From positions 12,534-76,533 of the forward strand of contig NZ_JAYFUL010000025.1 of assembly GCF_034928825.1 (NCBI RefSeq): a stretch of 64,000 nucleotides of DNA, read 5' to 3'. Of this stretch, positions 16,525 through 25,040 are shown piece by piece (positions within the stretch are counted from its first letter, which is position 1; every line of letters begins with the position of its first letter). Below the pieces are notes generated by a model. It made no database searches, was not told the DNA's origin, and saw only the letters and a list, made by a program, of their open reading frames with translations. Position numbers and translations under genes: made by a program. The stretch comes from Arcicella aquatica. GTDB lineage: Bacteria > Bacteroidota > Bacteroidia > Cytophagales > Spirosomataceae.

Positions 16525-17922
16525 TTAATTTAACTCATAGACTCCATTCCCAACCGCATGATATTTACGGGCTAAGACGGGTATTCTTTTGAATAACTTT
16601 GGTGTTAGATTCACCTTGTCAATAATTACTTCGGGATAATCCTTCTCGAAATTGCTTAAAATGTTAATCACATTATTATAATTATCCAGATTCTCCAGTT
16701 CGTATTTTGCTAAACTCCAATTGATATAAGGCGTAGCGGCAAAGTTATTTTTATACTCTTCCATACCATCGCCAAAAACCAGTATTTTTTTATTGCTTAG
16801 TTTTATCTCAGGCTCTTCTTTTAGTTTCAAGTTTTTCAGTTGTACAAAAGTTTCCACCCCTTTGAAATATACTGCTTGGTAGTGAATCAATAAAACAGCC
16901 GAAAACAACGCCAAGCATGTTAGCTCTGCCAGCCAAGCCCTTTTGGTATTATTAAAAAAACTAACGGTAAAAAATGCGATAGCAGGCACAAAAATGATGA
17001 ATTGCATGGGTGCCAAGAAAGGCATCAAACCGATAGACACAACCCCAGCGATAGCCCAAATCATCATTACTTGTTGACAACGAATCTGGTAATTATTGAA
17101 TCCAACGGCATTTACCAATCTTAGAAAGCCTAATACTCCGAAAGTGAAAGGAAGAAGCAACGTAGCCAACAAACTTCGGAAGTCATTCAAATCATATTGA
17201 CGAAGCTGTAATACGGAAGAAATAAAGTTTCTAGAGAAAGCGTCATACGTACCATTCAGATAGAAAAATAGTGCAGTAAGCAATAATGGAAACAAAAAAC
17301 CAAAGATTGATAAAGAGTGCTGACGCAAGGTAGTACCACTAAAGAATAATAATGAGGAGGTAGCCCACAAAATAAATACCCCAGCTGGAGGATAAAATAA
17401 AGTAGCCAGTCCTATAAAAAAGCCTATTTCAAATACTTCATCAGTTGCTTGTAAACGGTTCATTTGTTTAACCAATGTACCTAACGACAGTAATACGAAG
17501 GTAGTAGCCATCAATACTGGCGACAGTGTACAGCAGTCGAACGATATGTTCATAAAAAGTAAATAGAACAAACCTGGCAAGTAGTTCCTTTTTACGAAGA
17601 GGTCTCTGTTATTGACCATTACATTGAAGTAAACTGCTTGAAAGTAGGTAAGTAGCAAAGCCACAATTTGGTAAACAGACTGTGAACGCCCAAAGAGTCC
17701 GTCAAGCCCAGCGTAAACTAATGTAGAAAGCGGAGCAGTATTATCCCAGATTTCAGAATACATTACAAAGCCTTTGTTGATTTGCTCGCCAACCAACATC
17801 CATTGCAATTCTGGAATCAGTTGTGGCAAACCTACCAAATACACGGGCATTCGGATAAGGATTAGTAAAATCAATAAACTAAAAATTTGATAGACAGCGT
17901 TTACTTTAAAGAAACTGAGCAT
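16525..17922 (-). CDS. Polytopic membrane protein, DUF6427-like
   Basis: A 465-residue protein with roughly ten to twelve hydrophobic segments across the first 370 residues, then a soluble C-terminal part (EPEIKLSNKKILVFGDGMEEYKN, PYINWSLAKYELEN) that ends in PVLARKYHAVGNGVYEL. It opens with MLSFFKVNAVYQIFSLLILLILIRMP. It looks like the Bacteroidota DUF6427 membrane family, an assignment made from the N-terminus and overall layout only. Such proteins recall GT-C-type membrane enzymes, but no catalytic motif is clear. It is transcribed away from rbfA. Confidence 0.6.
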   Translation of the reverse strand: MLSFFKVNAVYQIFSLLILLILIRMPVYLVGLPQLIPELQWMLVGEQINKGFVMYSEIWDNTAPLSTLVYAGLDGLFGRSQSVYQIVALLLTYFQAVYFNVMVNNRDLFVKRNYLPGLFYLLFMNISFDCCTLSPVLMATTFVLLSLGTLVKQMNRLQATDEVFEIGFFIGLATLFYPPAGVFILWATSSLLFFSGTTLRQHSLSIFGFLFPLLLTALFFYLNGTYDAFSRNFISSVLQLRQYDLNDFRSLLATLLLPFTFGVLGFLRLVNAVGFNNYQIRCQQVMMIWAIAGVVSIGLMPFLAPMQFIIFVPAIAFFTVSFFNNTKRAWLAELTCLALFSAVLLIHYQAVYFKGVETFVQLKNLKLKEEPEIKLSNKKILVFGDGMEEYKNNFAATPYINWSLAKYELENLDNYNNVINILSNFEKDYPEVIIDKVNLTPKLFKRIPVLARKYHAVGNGVYELN

Positions 17923-18069
17923 ATTTTGTTAAGGTATTCAAGTTTTTCACGAATTTACGGTGAATCCAATAATTATTCCGAAATTTGTGAGATTATTGAA
18001 GAAGAGCATAAGAAGTTTATGCAACGGCGCAAATAATGATGATTAGTATTTGCAGAAATTAACATTAAA

Positions 18070-18450
18070 ATGGAATCGAAAAGACAACAACAGTTCGCTA
18101 AATTAATTCAACAAGATTTGAGCGACATTTTTCAAAAAGATATGCGTACAACTTTCGGAAAGGCATTTGTAACGATAACAGACGTTAAAATGACTCCCGA
18201 TTTAGCAATAGCAAGAGTATATCTAAGTTTTATGCTGGCTAACGATAAAGCAGGTTTATTACAAGACATTCGTGAGAAATCTAAGCATATTAGAGGGATT
18301 TTAGGCAATAGAATTCGTAATCAAGCGAGGATTATTCCAAACCTTGAATTTTTTATCGACGATACTGCTGAATACGCCGCCCAAATGGATGCCTTAATTT
18401 CTGGTCTAGACATTCCACCTTTGAAAGAAGGAGAGGAGATAGAGGAGTAG
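18070..18450 (+). CDS. rbfA: 30S ribosome-binding factor A
   Basis: A 126-residue RbfA with its usual KH-like fold: QQQFAKLIQQDLSDIFQKD at the start, FVTITDVKMTPDLAIARVYLSFM in the core, and KHIRGILGNRIRNQARIIPNLEFFIDDTAEYAAQMDALI at the end. The N-to-C order and the RIIPNLEFFIDDT segment are diagnostic. It binds free 30S subunits during late 16S rRNA maturation and cold adaptation. It is followed, after 159 nt of imperfect inverted repeats, by a LolC/E-like permease in the same direction. Confidence 0.95.
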   Translation: MESKRQQQFAKLIQQDLSDIFQKDMRTTFGKAFVTITDVKMTPDLAIARVYLSFMLANDKAGLLQDIREKSKHIRGILGNRIRNQARIIPNLEFFIDDTAEYAAQMDALISGLDIPPLKEGEEIEE

Positions 18451-18454
18451 ATAG

Positions 18455-18605
18455 AGAGTTGCGAGTTAGTGATTGAGTGAGTTAGTGATTTAGTAAATAG
18501 TCCTAACACTGCTCATTATTTACAATAAAGATATTTTAATAAAATTCACTAACTCACAACCCACTAACTCAGAACTCACTCAATCACAACTCACTCAATA
18601 AAAAT
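18455..18605. repeat. Imperfect inverted repeat of GAGTTAGTGA-like words
   Basis: The left half (18465-18500) is built of GAGTTAGTGATTGAGTGAGTTAGTGA-type words, and the right half (18545-18600) is their reverse complement in altered order. The two halves could form a long imperfect stem between rbfA and the permease gene. Confidence 0.6.
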
Positions 18606-18609
18606 CATT

Positions 18610-19830
18610 ATGAATTTCCCCTTTTTTATTGCAAAACGATACTTTTTTGCTAGAAAAAAAACATCTTTTATCTCATTAATATCGATGATTTCGATGTTAG
18701 GAGTAGGTGTTGGAACGATGGCTTTGGTAGTTGTTTTGTCGGTATTTAATGGATTAGAAGATTTCCAAAGAGGCTTGTATAAAAGCTTTGACGCAGATTT
18801 GAAAGTTAGTGCTAAAAAAGGAAAATACTTTAGCTGTCCACCAGCACTCTTAAAAAAAATCAGCAAAGTTCACGGTATAGGAAGCATCACACAGGTAATT
18901 GAAGAAAACGTGTTGCTACGTTACCGCAATGCCCAAATGGTCGTAAATTTAAAGGGTGTTGACGAAAGTTTTTTGAAACAAGAACGTTTACAGAAAACCA
19001 TGATTGATGGTCATGCCATCCTTCAAGATAGCGGCATTGCTTATTCCATTGTAGGGTCGGGTATTGCCGTAAAGTTAGGAATAGATATTGATGCCTTTTT
19101 TACGCCTTTAGAAGTATGGTATCCTAGAAACAAGCAAACTAAAACCTTGGACTTTTATGCTACCGATGCTTTTAATAAAATGAATCTGGTGCCAGCGGGT
19201 GTGTTTGCGATAGAACAACAATATGATGATAATTATATTTATGCACCGCTTTCGTTTGCCCAAAATTTATTTGAATTAGAAAATCAGCGCACAGCTTTAG
19301 AAATAAAAGTAGCTAATGAAGAGGAAGTGGCTACAATTCAAGATGCCCTAAAGGATGTTTTAGGTAATGAGTTTGTCGTGCAAAACCAAGATGAACAACA
19401 TGCTTCTTTATTAAGGGCTATCAAAATTGAAAAGTTGTTTGTATTCCTAACACTTACTTTTATTATAGGTATCGCTAGTTTTAATATATTTTTCTCGTTG
19501 TCGATGTTGGCTATTGAGAAAAAAGAAGATGTAAAAACCTTGTATGCCATGGGAGCAGATGCCAAAATCATACAAAAGATATTCCTATTAGAAGGGGCTA
19601 TCGTAGCTTTTACAGGTGCCATCGTTGGATTAATTTTAGGTTTCACCATTTGTTGGTTACAACTTACTTATGGCTTTATTTCAATGGGAATCGTCGGAGC
19701 TTTAATAGATGCTTATCCTATTAAAATGGAGTTCTCAGACTTCTTCTTTACGGCAGTAGTTGTAGTAATCATTACGTTATTAGCCTCTTATTTTCCAGCT
19801 AAAAGAGCAGCTAGTGTTGAGATTGTGTAG
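18610..19830 (+). CDS. LolC/LolE-type ABC transporter permease
   Basis: A 406-residue FtsX/MacB-type permease. The N-terminal membrane segment is SFISLISMISMLGVGVGTMALVVVLSVFNG (~residues 19-48), preceded by the cytoplasmic IAKRYFFARKKTS. A periplasmic MacB-core region of about 200 residues follows. The three C-terminal helices start at KLFVFLTLTFIIGIASFNIFFSLSMLAIEKKEDVKTLYAMGA, in which the cytoplasmic coupling segment EKKEDVKTLYAMGA is characteristic. They close with a final helix ending SYFPAKRAASVEIV. LolC/E exports outer-membrane lipoproteins with LolD. The LolD ATPase is not in the window. LolA is encoded at 63.2 kb. Confidence 0.88.
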   Translation: MNFPFFIAKRYFFARKKTSFISLISMISMLGVGVGTMALVVVLSVFNGLEDFQRGLYKSFDADLKVSAKKGKYFSCPPALLKKISKVHGIGSITQVIEENVLLRYRNAQMVVNLKGVDESFLKQERLQKTMIDGHAILQDSGIAYSIVGSGIAVKLGIDIDAFFTPLEVWYPRNKQTKTLDFYATDAFNKMNLVPAGVFAIEQQYDDNYIYAPLSFAQNLFELENQRTALEIKVANEEEVATIQDALKDVLGNEFVVQNQDEQHASLLRAIKIEKLFVFLTLTFIIGIASFNIFFSLSMLAIEKKEDVKTLYAMGADAKIIQKIFLLEGAIVAFTGAIVGLILGFTICWLQLTYGFISMGIVGALIDAYPIKMEFSDFFFTAVVVVIITLLASYFPAKRAASVEIV

Positions 19831-19857
19831 GAGTAAAACGGTTAAATATAATCCTCA

Positions 19858-19913
19858 AAAATCCTTTTCTCTTAGCTGGTGACTTAAGTCACCAGCTAAG
19901 AGAAAAGGATTTT
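19858..19913. repeat. Perfect 56-bp palindrome, family P copy 2
   Basis: Perfect inverted repeat without loop, centred at 19885/19886 on GGTGACTTAAGTCACC. It lies just after the permease gene and probably ends its transcript. Confidence 0.9.
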
Positions 19914-19954
19914 GCTTAACAGCTCTGTATTGCAATATAGGTACAAAACAAAAA

Positions 19955-19992
19955 TATCCTTAGCGAGGGACTTAAGTCCCTCGCTAAGGATA
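19955..19992. repeat. Perfect 38-bp palindrome, family P copy 3
   Basis: Perfect inverted repeat centred at 19973/19974 on GGGACTTAAGTCCC. It lies 42 nt after copy 2 and 51 nt before the convergent symporter stop. Confidence 0.9.
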
Positions 19993-20043
19993 AATAATAA
20001 TATCAGGTAGAAACGATTATCAATAATTACTATAGCTAAAGGG

Positions 20044-21276
20044 CTAAGCTTCGCTCAGTTTCTCGCCTTCCCACTTACTCACAACTACTGTAGCTACAGC
20101 ATTACCTACAACAGACGTTGCCGAACGACCCATATCCAAGAAAGGATCTACACCCAGTAGCAATACCAAACCCTCTTGTGGAAGTCCAAAGAGCGTCATG
20201 GTACCCATAATTACTACTAAGCTGGCACGTGGTACACCTGCGATACCTTTACTGGCTAATAATAGGGTTAATAGCATCGTTACCTGTTGGTCTAAATTCA
20301 ATGGCATACCATAAGCTTGGGCAATAAAGCCAGTTGCAAAGGTCATATACATCATCGAACCATCAAGGTTGAAACTATAGCCTAATGGCAATACAAAACC
20401 GATGATTCTTTCGCTGATACCTAAGCCTTTCAATGATTCTATTTGCTTTGGCATGGAAGCCTCAGAACTTGCCGTACTGAATGAAAGTAGAATAGCCTCT
20501 TTCATGGCAGCCATCAATCGCCAGTAAGGGATTTTTAATAGATAGCAAATTAGCCAAAGTACTACAAAAATAAAGAAGAGTAATGCACTGAAAAAGCAAA
20601 CAATCAAGTAAGCGTATGATACCAATACTCCTAAACCATTGCGTGCAATCACGTTGGTCATCGACGCAAACACAGCGAAAGGAGCCAATAGCATGATATA
20701 ACCAACTATTTTAAAGATAGCCTCGCCAATCCAGTCGATGCCTTTTGATATTTTTTTGCCATGTTCGCCCATAGTAGCCAAAGCAATACCAAACACAATT
20801 GAAATCATGATGATTCCTAAAGTTTTGTTTTCAGCAAATACTTGGAAAATATTGTCTGGGAAAATCTCAAAAAGGAAGTCTTTAAAAGTCTTTAAAGGTT
20901 TAGCAGTTACGCCTGTTTCTATCCCTGATGGAGGGAGTTTCCAAGTGCCAAATTCACCTGGACGAGTAATGTTTACAAAAACTAAACCTACCAATAATGA
21001 TAAGATAGTAGCGAAATAAAAGTACGCCAACGTTTTCAAGCCAATTCTACCTACTAAGCGGAAATCGCCCAATTTAGCCACGCCCACTGATAAAGTACAG
21101 AAAATAAGTGGACCAACAATCAGGTGAATGCTTCTTAAAAAAATATCTCCTAATAATTTTATATTCTTGCTGGCTTCGTTGATTTGCTCTTCACTCAGCT
21201 GAGTGTGCATAATTTGCCCTACAATTATTCCGATGATAAACCCGATGATAATTTTAGTGGTAATGTTTAGCTTCAT
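20044..21276 (-). CDS. Dicarboxylate/amino acid:cation symporter (DAACS family)
   Basis: A 410-residue GltP/DctA-type carrier with about eight helices and two re-entrant hairpins. The N-terminus is ITTKIIIGFIIGIIVGQIM, and GPLIFCTLSVGVAKLGD closes TM2. The HP1 serine motif is STASSEASMPKQIES. The unwound TM7 substrate/Na+ site is GYSFNLDGSMMYM (the NMDGT-type motif, here NLDGS). HP2 is GIAGVPRASLVVI, and TM8 ends DMGRSATSVVGNAVATVVVSKWEGE with the substrate-binding Arg/Thr/Asn set. It imports C4-dicarboxylates or acidic amino acids with cations at the inner membrane. The NLDGS variant does not by itself tell substrate. Confidence 0.93.
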   Translation of the reverse strand: MKLNITTKIIIGFIIGIIVGQIMHTQLSEEQINEASKNIKLLGDIFLRSIHLIVGPLIFCTLSVGVAKLGDFRLVGRIGLKTLAYFYFATILSLLVGLVFVNITRPGEFGTWKLPPSGIETGVTAKPLKTFKDFLFEIFPDNIFQVFAENKTLGIIMISIVFGIALATMGEHGKKISKGIDWIGEAIFKIVGYIMLLAPFAVFASMTNVIARNGLGVLVSYAYLIVCFFSALLFFIFVVLWLICYLLKIPYWRLMAAMKEAILLSFSTASSEASMPKQIESLKGLGISERIIGFVLPLGYSFNLDGSMMYMTFATGFIAQAYGMPLNLDQQVTMLLTLLLASKGIAGVPRASLVVIMGTMTLFGLPQEGLVLLLGVDPFLDMGRSATSVVGNAVATVVVSKWEGEKLSEA

Positions 21277-21399
21277 TTAATATTAAGTTTGTTTGTGTCG
21301 AAATGATTAGATTTTAGTCCTAAATTTCAATGAAATGTATTTTCTCAAAACGAATTAACACAAAAAATCCACCCTTTGCAAATTAGAGTGGATTTTGCT

Positions 21400-21834
21400 T
21401 TACTGAAAGTAACGTTTATAAATCGGTTTTCTATATAAAAATTGAAGGTATAACAATGGATATACCAAGTAATCAGTCAATAAATAAGGGGTATTAAAGT
21501 CGATATTATCCGTGATGACCGTACCTGTTTGCTGGCTTTCTAACCTATGTTCATGGTGCCAATATTTCAAGAAGAAAGGGAGTATAGTACCTTGGTCGAT
21601 AAAATAAATGCTGTGTTCGCTATTCTTTTGTTCGATGATATTTGAAATCCAATCTTGTTTAAAGAAAATAAAGTTCAATACCAGATGAACAACATCTCCT
21701 TTCATGCAGCCGTCAAATTGTTTGATAACGACAGGAGGAAAAGGAGGGGCGAGTGCTTTGAATAATGTTAAATCAAAGCCTTCCCATACACTGAGAAGGT
21801 CTTGATTTACGGTTGTCTTAATCTGTATCTTCAT
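21400..21834 (-). CDS. SRPBCC-fold ligand-binding protein
   Basis: A 144-residue protein with the START/Bet-v1 outline: MKIQIKTTVNQDLLSVWEGFDLTLFKALAPPFPPV, then FDGCMKGDVVHLVLN, YWHHEHRLESQQTGTVITDNIDF and the closing helix LTDYLVYPLLYLQFLYRKPIYKRYF. It resembles the small SRPBCC proteins often called ligand-binding or cell-division-inhibitor-like SRPBCC. It starts 6 nt after the dps stop codon, so both are transcribed together. That suggests a role in stationary-phase or oxidative-stress physiology. The ligand is unknown. Confidence 0.75.
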   Translation of the reverse strand: MKIQIKTTVNQDLLSVWEGFDLTLFKALAPPFPPVVIKQFDGCMKGDVVHLVLNFIFFKQDWISNIIEQKNSEHSIYFIDQGTILPFFLKYWHHEHRLESQQTGTVITDNIDFNTPYLLTDYLVYPLLYLQFLYRKPIYKRYFQ

Positions 21835-21840
21835 GGAGCG

Positions 21841-22314
21841 TTAGCTTAAGTAAGCTCTGATTTTCCATGCTATCTTTTCGTGTTCAGCCATAAGCCCCGT
21901 CAAGAAATCACTGGTTGCTGCATCTCCCAACTCATCGGCAGTAGTTTTGATATCCTGTCTTAATACCCTAATAATCGTTTCGTGGTCGCTCAGTAGCTCT
22001 TGTAACATTTCCAAAGCAGCACTTTGTTGATGTTTGGTTTCTAATAATCTAGTTACAGCCAGAAACTCGTGCAAAGAAGCCAACGGAAAATGTCCTAGTG
22101 TACGAATACGTTCAGCAATTGCATCAATCTGCTCGTCAACGAAACCATACAAATCCTCAAAAAAAGTATGATATTCAATAAAATTGGGGCCAGTTACATT
22201 CCAATGATAATTTCTGGTTTTGGTATAGAGCACATATTCGTCAGCCAATAATGTATTCAGAAGTGTTGAGGTTTTCAGTAAACTCTCAATAGAAATGCCA
22301 ATGTTTGGAGTCAT
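21841..22314 (-). CDS. dps: Dps-family DNA-protection ferritin
   Basis: A 157-residue Dps with the inter-subunit ferroxidase ligands: the helix-A motif LADEYVLYTKTRNYHWNVTG (His of NYHWNV), then FHTFF-like EYHTFFEDLYGFVDEQIDAIAERIRTLGHFP in helix B (His, Asp and Glu ligands in HTFFEDLYGFVDEQID). The C-terminus is DFLTGLMAEHEKIAWKIRAYL. It forms a 12-mer that binds DNA and oxidises Fe(II) with peroxide. It has no long basic N-terminal tail, so DNA binding may be weak. The first gene of a two-gene unit with an SRPBCC protein. Upstream is a 160-bp palindromic element. Confidence 0.95.
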   Translation of the reverse strand: MTPNIGISIESLLKTSTLLNTLLADEYVLYTKTRNYHWNVTGPNFIEYHTFFEDLYGFVDEQIDAIAERIRTLGHFPLASLHEFLAVTRLLETKHQQSAALEMLQELLSDHETIIRVLRQDIKTTADELGDAATSDFLTGLMAEHEKIAWKIRAYLS

Positions 22315-22330
22315 AAATTTATTTTTTATT

Positions 22331-22490
22331 GAAGCTGTTTAAACTTTCCGTTTCTAAGGTGAAAGTATTGTATTTTTGGATTGATTTTTTCAAAATTTGG
22401 GAAGCATAGCATCGCTACGTTGAGTAAATTTTGGAACAAGCTATTCTAAAAGACTTAGTTTAACCCGAAAGGGAAAGTTTAAACAGCTTC
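22331..22490. repeat. Palindromic element, family D long copy
   Basis: Bounded by a perfect 19-bp inverted repeat, GAAGCTGTTTAAACTTTCC / GGAAAGTTTAAACAGCTTC. The short copy at 28594-28677 has the same ends and the same inner flanks. This copy has about 76 extra bases between GTATT and CTAAAAG, with their own imperfect symmetry (CAAAATTT...AAATTTTG). Confidence 0.85.
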
Positions 22491-22506
22491 ATTGATAACA
22501 TTCTAA

Positions 22507-22857
22507 TCAGCTAATATTATAAGACGCTTTTGACGTAAATATATGGATAATAGCTGCTATAATAGCTTTTCCTATATTGATAAAAGCACTTGTAATAAAT
22601 TCAACCGTTGTTTTAACGCCATTTGCCAACCATTGAATCAATGATTTTGTAAAATGGTTATTATCATCTGTTTTTTCAGGCTCTTTCTTTAAAAGAGTGG
22701 CTGTTTGTATAACGTCAAATTGTTGATTATTGTTTCTAAGAGTATCTTGTCTAATACGGTGTTTGGTATGCATTACCGTAGAATATTCAATCAAACCAAA
22801 ACCTGATGCTTTGGAAAAAGCAAAGAAGGTAAGTATTAAGATAAATAGCGTTTTCAT
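22507..22857 (-). CDS. Small exported protein, unknown
   Basis: A 116-residue protein from MKTLFILILTFFAFSKASG, a clear signal peptide; a longer reading from 22902 adds a hydrophobic non-standard leader and is rejected. After a polar middle (THKHRIRQDTLRNNNQQFDV-like region and KKEPEKTDDNN) comes an amphipathic segment, SLIQWLANGVKTTVEFITSAFINIGKAIIAAIIHIF, that could be a membrane-active or buried helix. No family recognised. It stands alone between the Dps operon and csaA. Confidence 0.5.
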   Translation of the reverse strand: MKTLFILILTFFAFSKASGFGLIEYSTVMHTKHRIRQDTLRNNNQQFDVIQTATLLKKEPEKTDDNNHFTKSLIQWLANGVKTTVEFITSAFINIGKAIIAAIIHIFTSKASYNIS

Positions 22858-23045
22858 TTTTTCAGTTGAGGTCAAAATAACAATACAAATTAATATAAGC
22901 AATTACAATTAGTATGTAAAATTAACTATAATTATTGGAATAGTCTCCATAGATAAAACTATTTCAATAGTAAACATTTATTTTATAAACGATTGAAAAC
23001 AAAGCTCATAGCGGTATATAAATACGGTTAGGGCTTCAATGTTAT

Positions 23046-23393
23046 TTATGCCAATCTCGTGCCATTCGGCACATTTCTTTCTACTGCTGCTAATACTACT
23101 TCGCCGTCTGGCAAAATAAAGCCCGTTACCAATACTTCTGAGATAAAATTGGCTACTTGTCTAGGAGGAAAGTTTGTTACACAAATGACCTGTTTACCTA
23201 CTAATTCTTCTTTGGTATATAATTTAGTAAGTTGTGCTGATGATTTTTTGATACCAACCTCTGATCCTAAATCTATCAGTAGTTGGTAGGCAGGTTTTTT
23301 GGCTTTGGGAAAATCGTTGGCTTCTAGAATAGTTCCTACTTGAAGCTTTACTTTCTCAAAATCTTCCCATGAAATACTCTCAGTGTTTAACAT
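23046..23393 (-). CDS. csaA: CsaA-type tRNA-binding protein
   Basis: A 115-residue single EMAP/CsaA OB-fold domain: ISWEDFEKVKLQVGTILEANDFPKAKKPAYQLLIDLGSEVGIKKSSAQL, then KQVICVTNFPPRQVANFISEVLVTGF. It ends with VVLAAVERNVPNGTRLA. The order FxKVxLxVGxI, KKPAYxLxIDLG and NFPPRQ is the CsaA signature. CsaA proteins form dimers that bind tRNA ends and were also described as export chaperones. Length is typical. It is a single gene. Confidence 0.93.
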   Translation of the reverse strand: MLNTESISWEDFEKVKLQVGTILEANDFPKAKKPAYQLLIDLGSEVGIKKSSAQLTKLYTKEELVGKQVICVTNFPPRQVANFISEVLVTGFILPDGEVVLAAVERNVPNGTRLA

Positions 23394-23570
23394 AAGGTAA
23401 TAATAATTAGTGAAATTATTTTTGTAAAACAGGTATTTTTACGCTAAAATCTTCTATAAAAACTCGCTTACTTTGTAACAGTAAATCGTACTTGAAACAA
23501 GGAAAAATTTACGACAGCCTAAGTATTTCAAAATATTATTATTAAAAGAGTTTGAATAGCGATTTAATTT

Positions 23571-23801
23571 ATGACAGAGTATGCACCTTTTCAATTAACT
23601 AGTGAATCTGGTGAGGTATTTAATCCAAACGATGTTGCGTTTGTAATGTATTCTCAAGTGCTAAATTTACTTTTTGTAAAATTAAATAGTAGTAATGCCC
23701 GGGAATCTATACAAATAGGAGTACCTAAAAGAAAGAAAAACCTTCTACAAAATTGGCTTGATTACCATAAAATATACTATCCGCCTGAGGATTTCCTATA
23801 A
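23571..23801 (+). CDS. Small hypothetical protein
   Basis: A 76-residue open frame starting at an ATG, without signal peptide: MTEYAPFQLTSESGEVFNPN, VAFVMYSQVLNLLFVKLNSS, RESIQIGVPKRKKNLLQNWL, DYHKIYYPPEDFL. Codon use and hydrophobic pattern look coding, and the gene is well separated from csaA (divergent). Function unknown. It could be a real small soluble protein of about 9 kDa. Confidence 0.45.
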   Translation: MTEYAPFQLTSESGEVFNPNDVAFVMYSQVLNLLFVKLNSSNARESIQIGVPKRKKNLLQNWLDYHKIYYPPEDFL

Positions 23802-23929
23802 ACAAAATTACAATACCTATTATATAATTAATATAGCTAACCCGTGCAAATTTTAGTTCTTATACACAAAATTCCCTCTTAACCTTATCGTTACGTGGTA
23901 CTATGTTTCGTAAGAAAATGGTACCACTT

Positions 23930-24319
23930 TTATTTTTCATAGAATTCAATCGGTAAGCCATCTGGGTCACTGATAAAAAAGAAGCTCTTCCCTGTAAATT
24001 CATCCACTCTGATACTCTCACACGCTACTTTACATCCTGTTAAATAATCGTGTGTTTCCTGAATATCATTTACCTCAAATGCTAAATGTCTTAATCCACA
24101 AGCCTCAGGTCGTGATGGGCGAGCAGGAGGATTCGGGAATGAAAATAGCTCTATTTGATAAACTCCATTTACTGATAAATCTAATTTATAGGATTCCCTT
24201 TCAGCCCTAAACACTTCATTCTCGATATTAAATCCAAGTATTTCAGTATAGAATTTTTTAGAAGTAGGATAATCCGAGCAAATAATAGCGATGTGATGAA
24301 TTTTATTGATAGCTAGCAT
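23930..24319 (-). CDS. VOC-family protein (glyoxalase/SMU508-like)
   Basis: A 129-residue cytosolic VOC protein from MLAINKIHHIAIICSDYPTSK; 17 extra upstream codons lack conservation and are rejected. It has INKIHHIAIICSDYPTSKKFYTEILGFN, a middle YQIELFSFP, then GLRHLAFEVNDIQETHDYL and FFFISDPDGLPIEFYE. Ligands are His (KIHHIAI), Glu (QIELF), His (LRHLAFE) and Glu (PIEFYE), so the metal site is complete. It resembles the lactoylglutathione-lyase-like/YaeR group. Substrate unknown. Confidence 0.88.
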   Translation of the reverse strand: MLAINKIHHIAIICSDYPTSKKFYTEILGFNIENEVFRAERESYKLDLSVNGVYQIELFSFPNPPARPSRPEACGLRHLAFEVNDIQETHDYLTGCKVACESIRVDEFTGKSFFFISDPDGLPIEFYEK

Positions 24320-24451
24320 AATCTTCTTTTTTATTTTCACAAAGGTATTGATTGCTACAACATTCTTCAAGAATAAAAGGCATATTATTGAATAGTAATT
24401 TGGATAATAGGAAAGCTTATTTCAACAGCTTTCCTATTATGCTCACTTTAC

Positions 24452-24952
24452 CTAATACAAGCCCATTTCATCAGCACTTGGTCCATAACACCCTGGAATA
24501 GGAATATCTAGTAAGCGCAAGAAAACACCCAACTGAGCTCTGTGGTGTACAATTTGGCAATATGCGTGGCGGATAGTTTCGCTTTTGGGCGTTGTGCTAT
24601 AAATAGTATCGCCATTTCTTAAAGTCCAGCTTTCTTCTAATTGGTCCTCGGTAGCTGCCAATAAATGAGTTTTAGCATCTTCTAAATTTTTTTCAAGTAA
24701 ATTTAATAGATCGGCTGTCGTATTAATTGTGGCAGGTTGATAATCGCCCACGCCAAAATCTAATTCACTCGTTGTTAATGCCAATCCCACCCACGATGGC
24801 AACTCCGCAATATGCGTTGCCAACCTTAGCACAGTCATACTTTTAGGGTGAGGTTGCCAGTTGAATTTATCTGCTGGAACAATCGATAACATTTTACGAG
24901 TACTAACCGCTTCTTGGTCCAACTCCTTTAAGAACATTGCAATCATCGTCAT
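24452..24952 (-). CDS. DinB-family protein
   Basis: A 166-residue DinB-like four-helix protein from MTMIAMFLKELDQEA. Motifs are LSIVPADKFNWQPHPKSMTVLRLATHIAELPSW (His of LATHIAEL), then ETIRHAYCQIVHHRAQLGVFLRLLDIPIP with the His of the QIVHHRAQL motif, and the end GCYGPSADE. The three-His metal pattern of DinB/YfiT is visible. It lies 88 nt downstream of a WYL regulator on the same strand, a common pairing. Likely a metal-dependent hydrolase or thiol transferase of unknown substrate. Confidence 0.88.
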   Translation of the reverse strand: MTMIAMFLKELDQEAVSTRKMLSIVPADKFNWQPHPKSMTVLRLATHIAELPSWVGLALTTSELDFGVGDYQPATINTTADLLNLLEKNLEDAKTHLLAATEDQLEESWTLRNGDTIYSTTPKSETIRHAYCQIVHHRAQLGVFLRLLDIPIPGCYGPSADEMGLY

Positions 24953-25040
24953 TTTGTTAGTTTTTTTGGTTGATGATGCAAAGAAACAGTCCCTCACTGA
25001 CAACCCTATGTCAGTACTTTTTGAAGAAGCATAAATAAAA

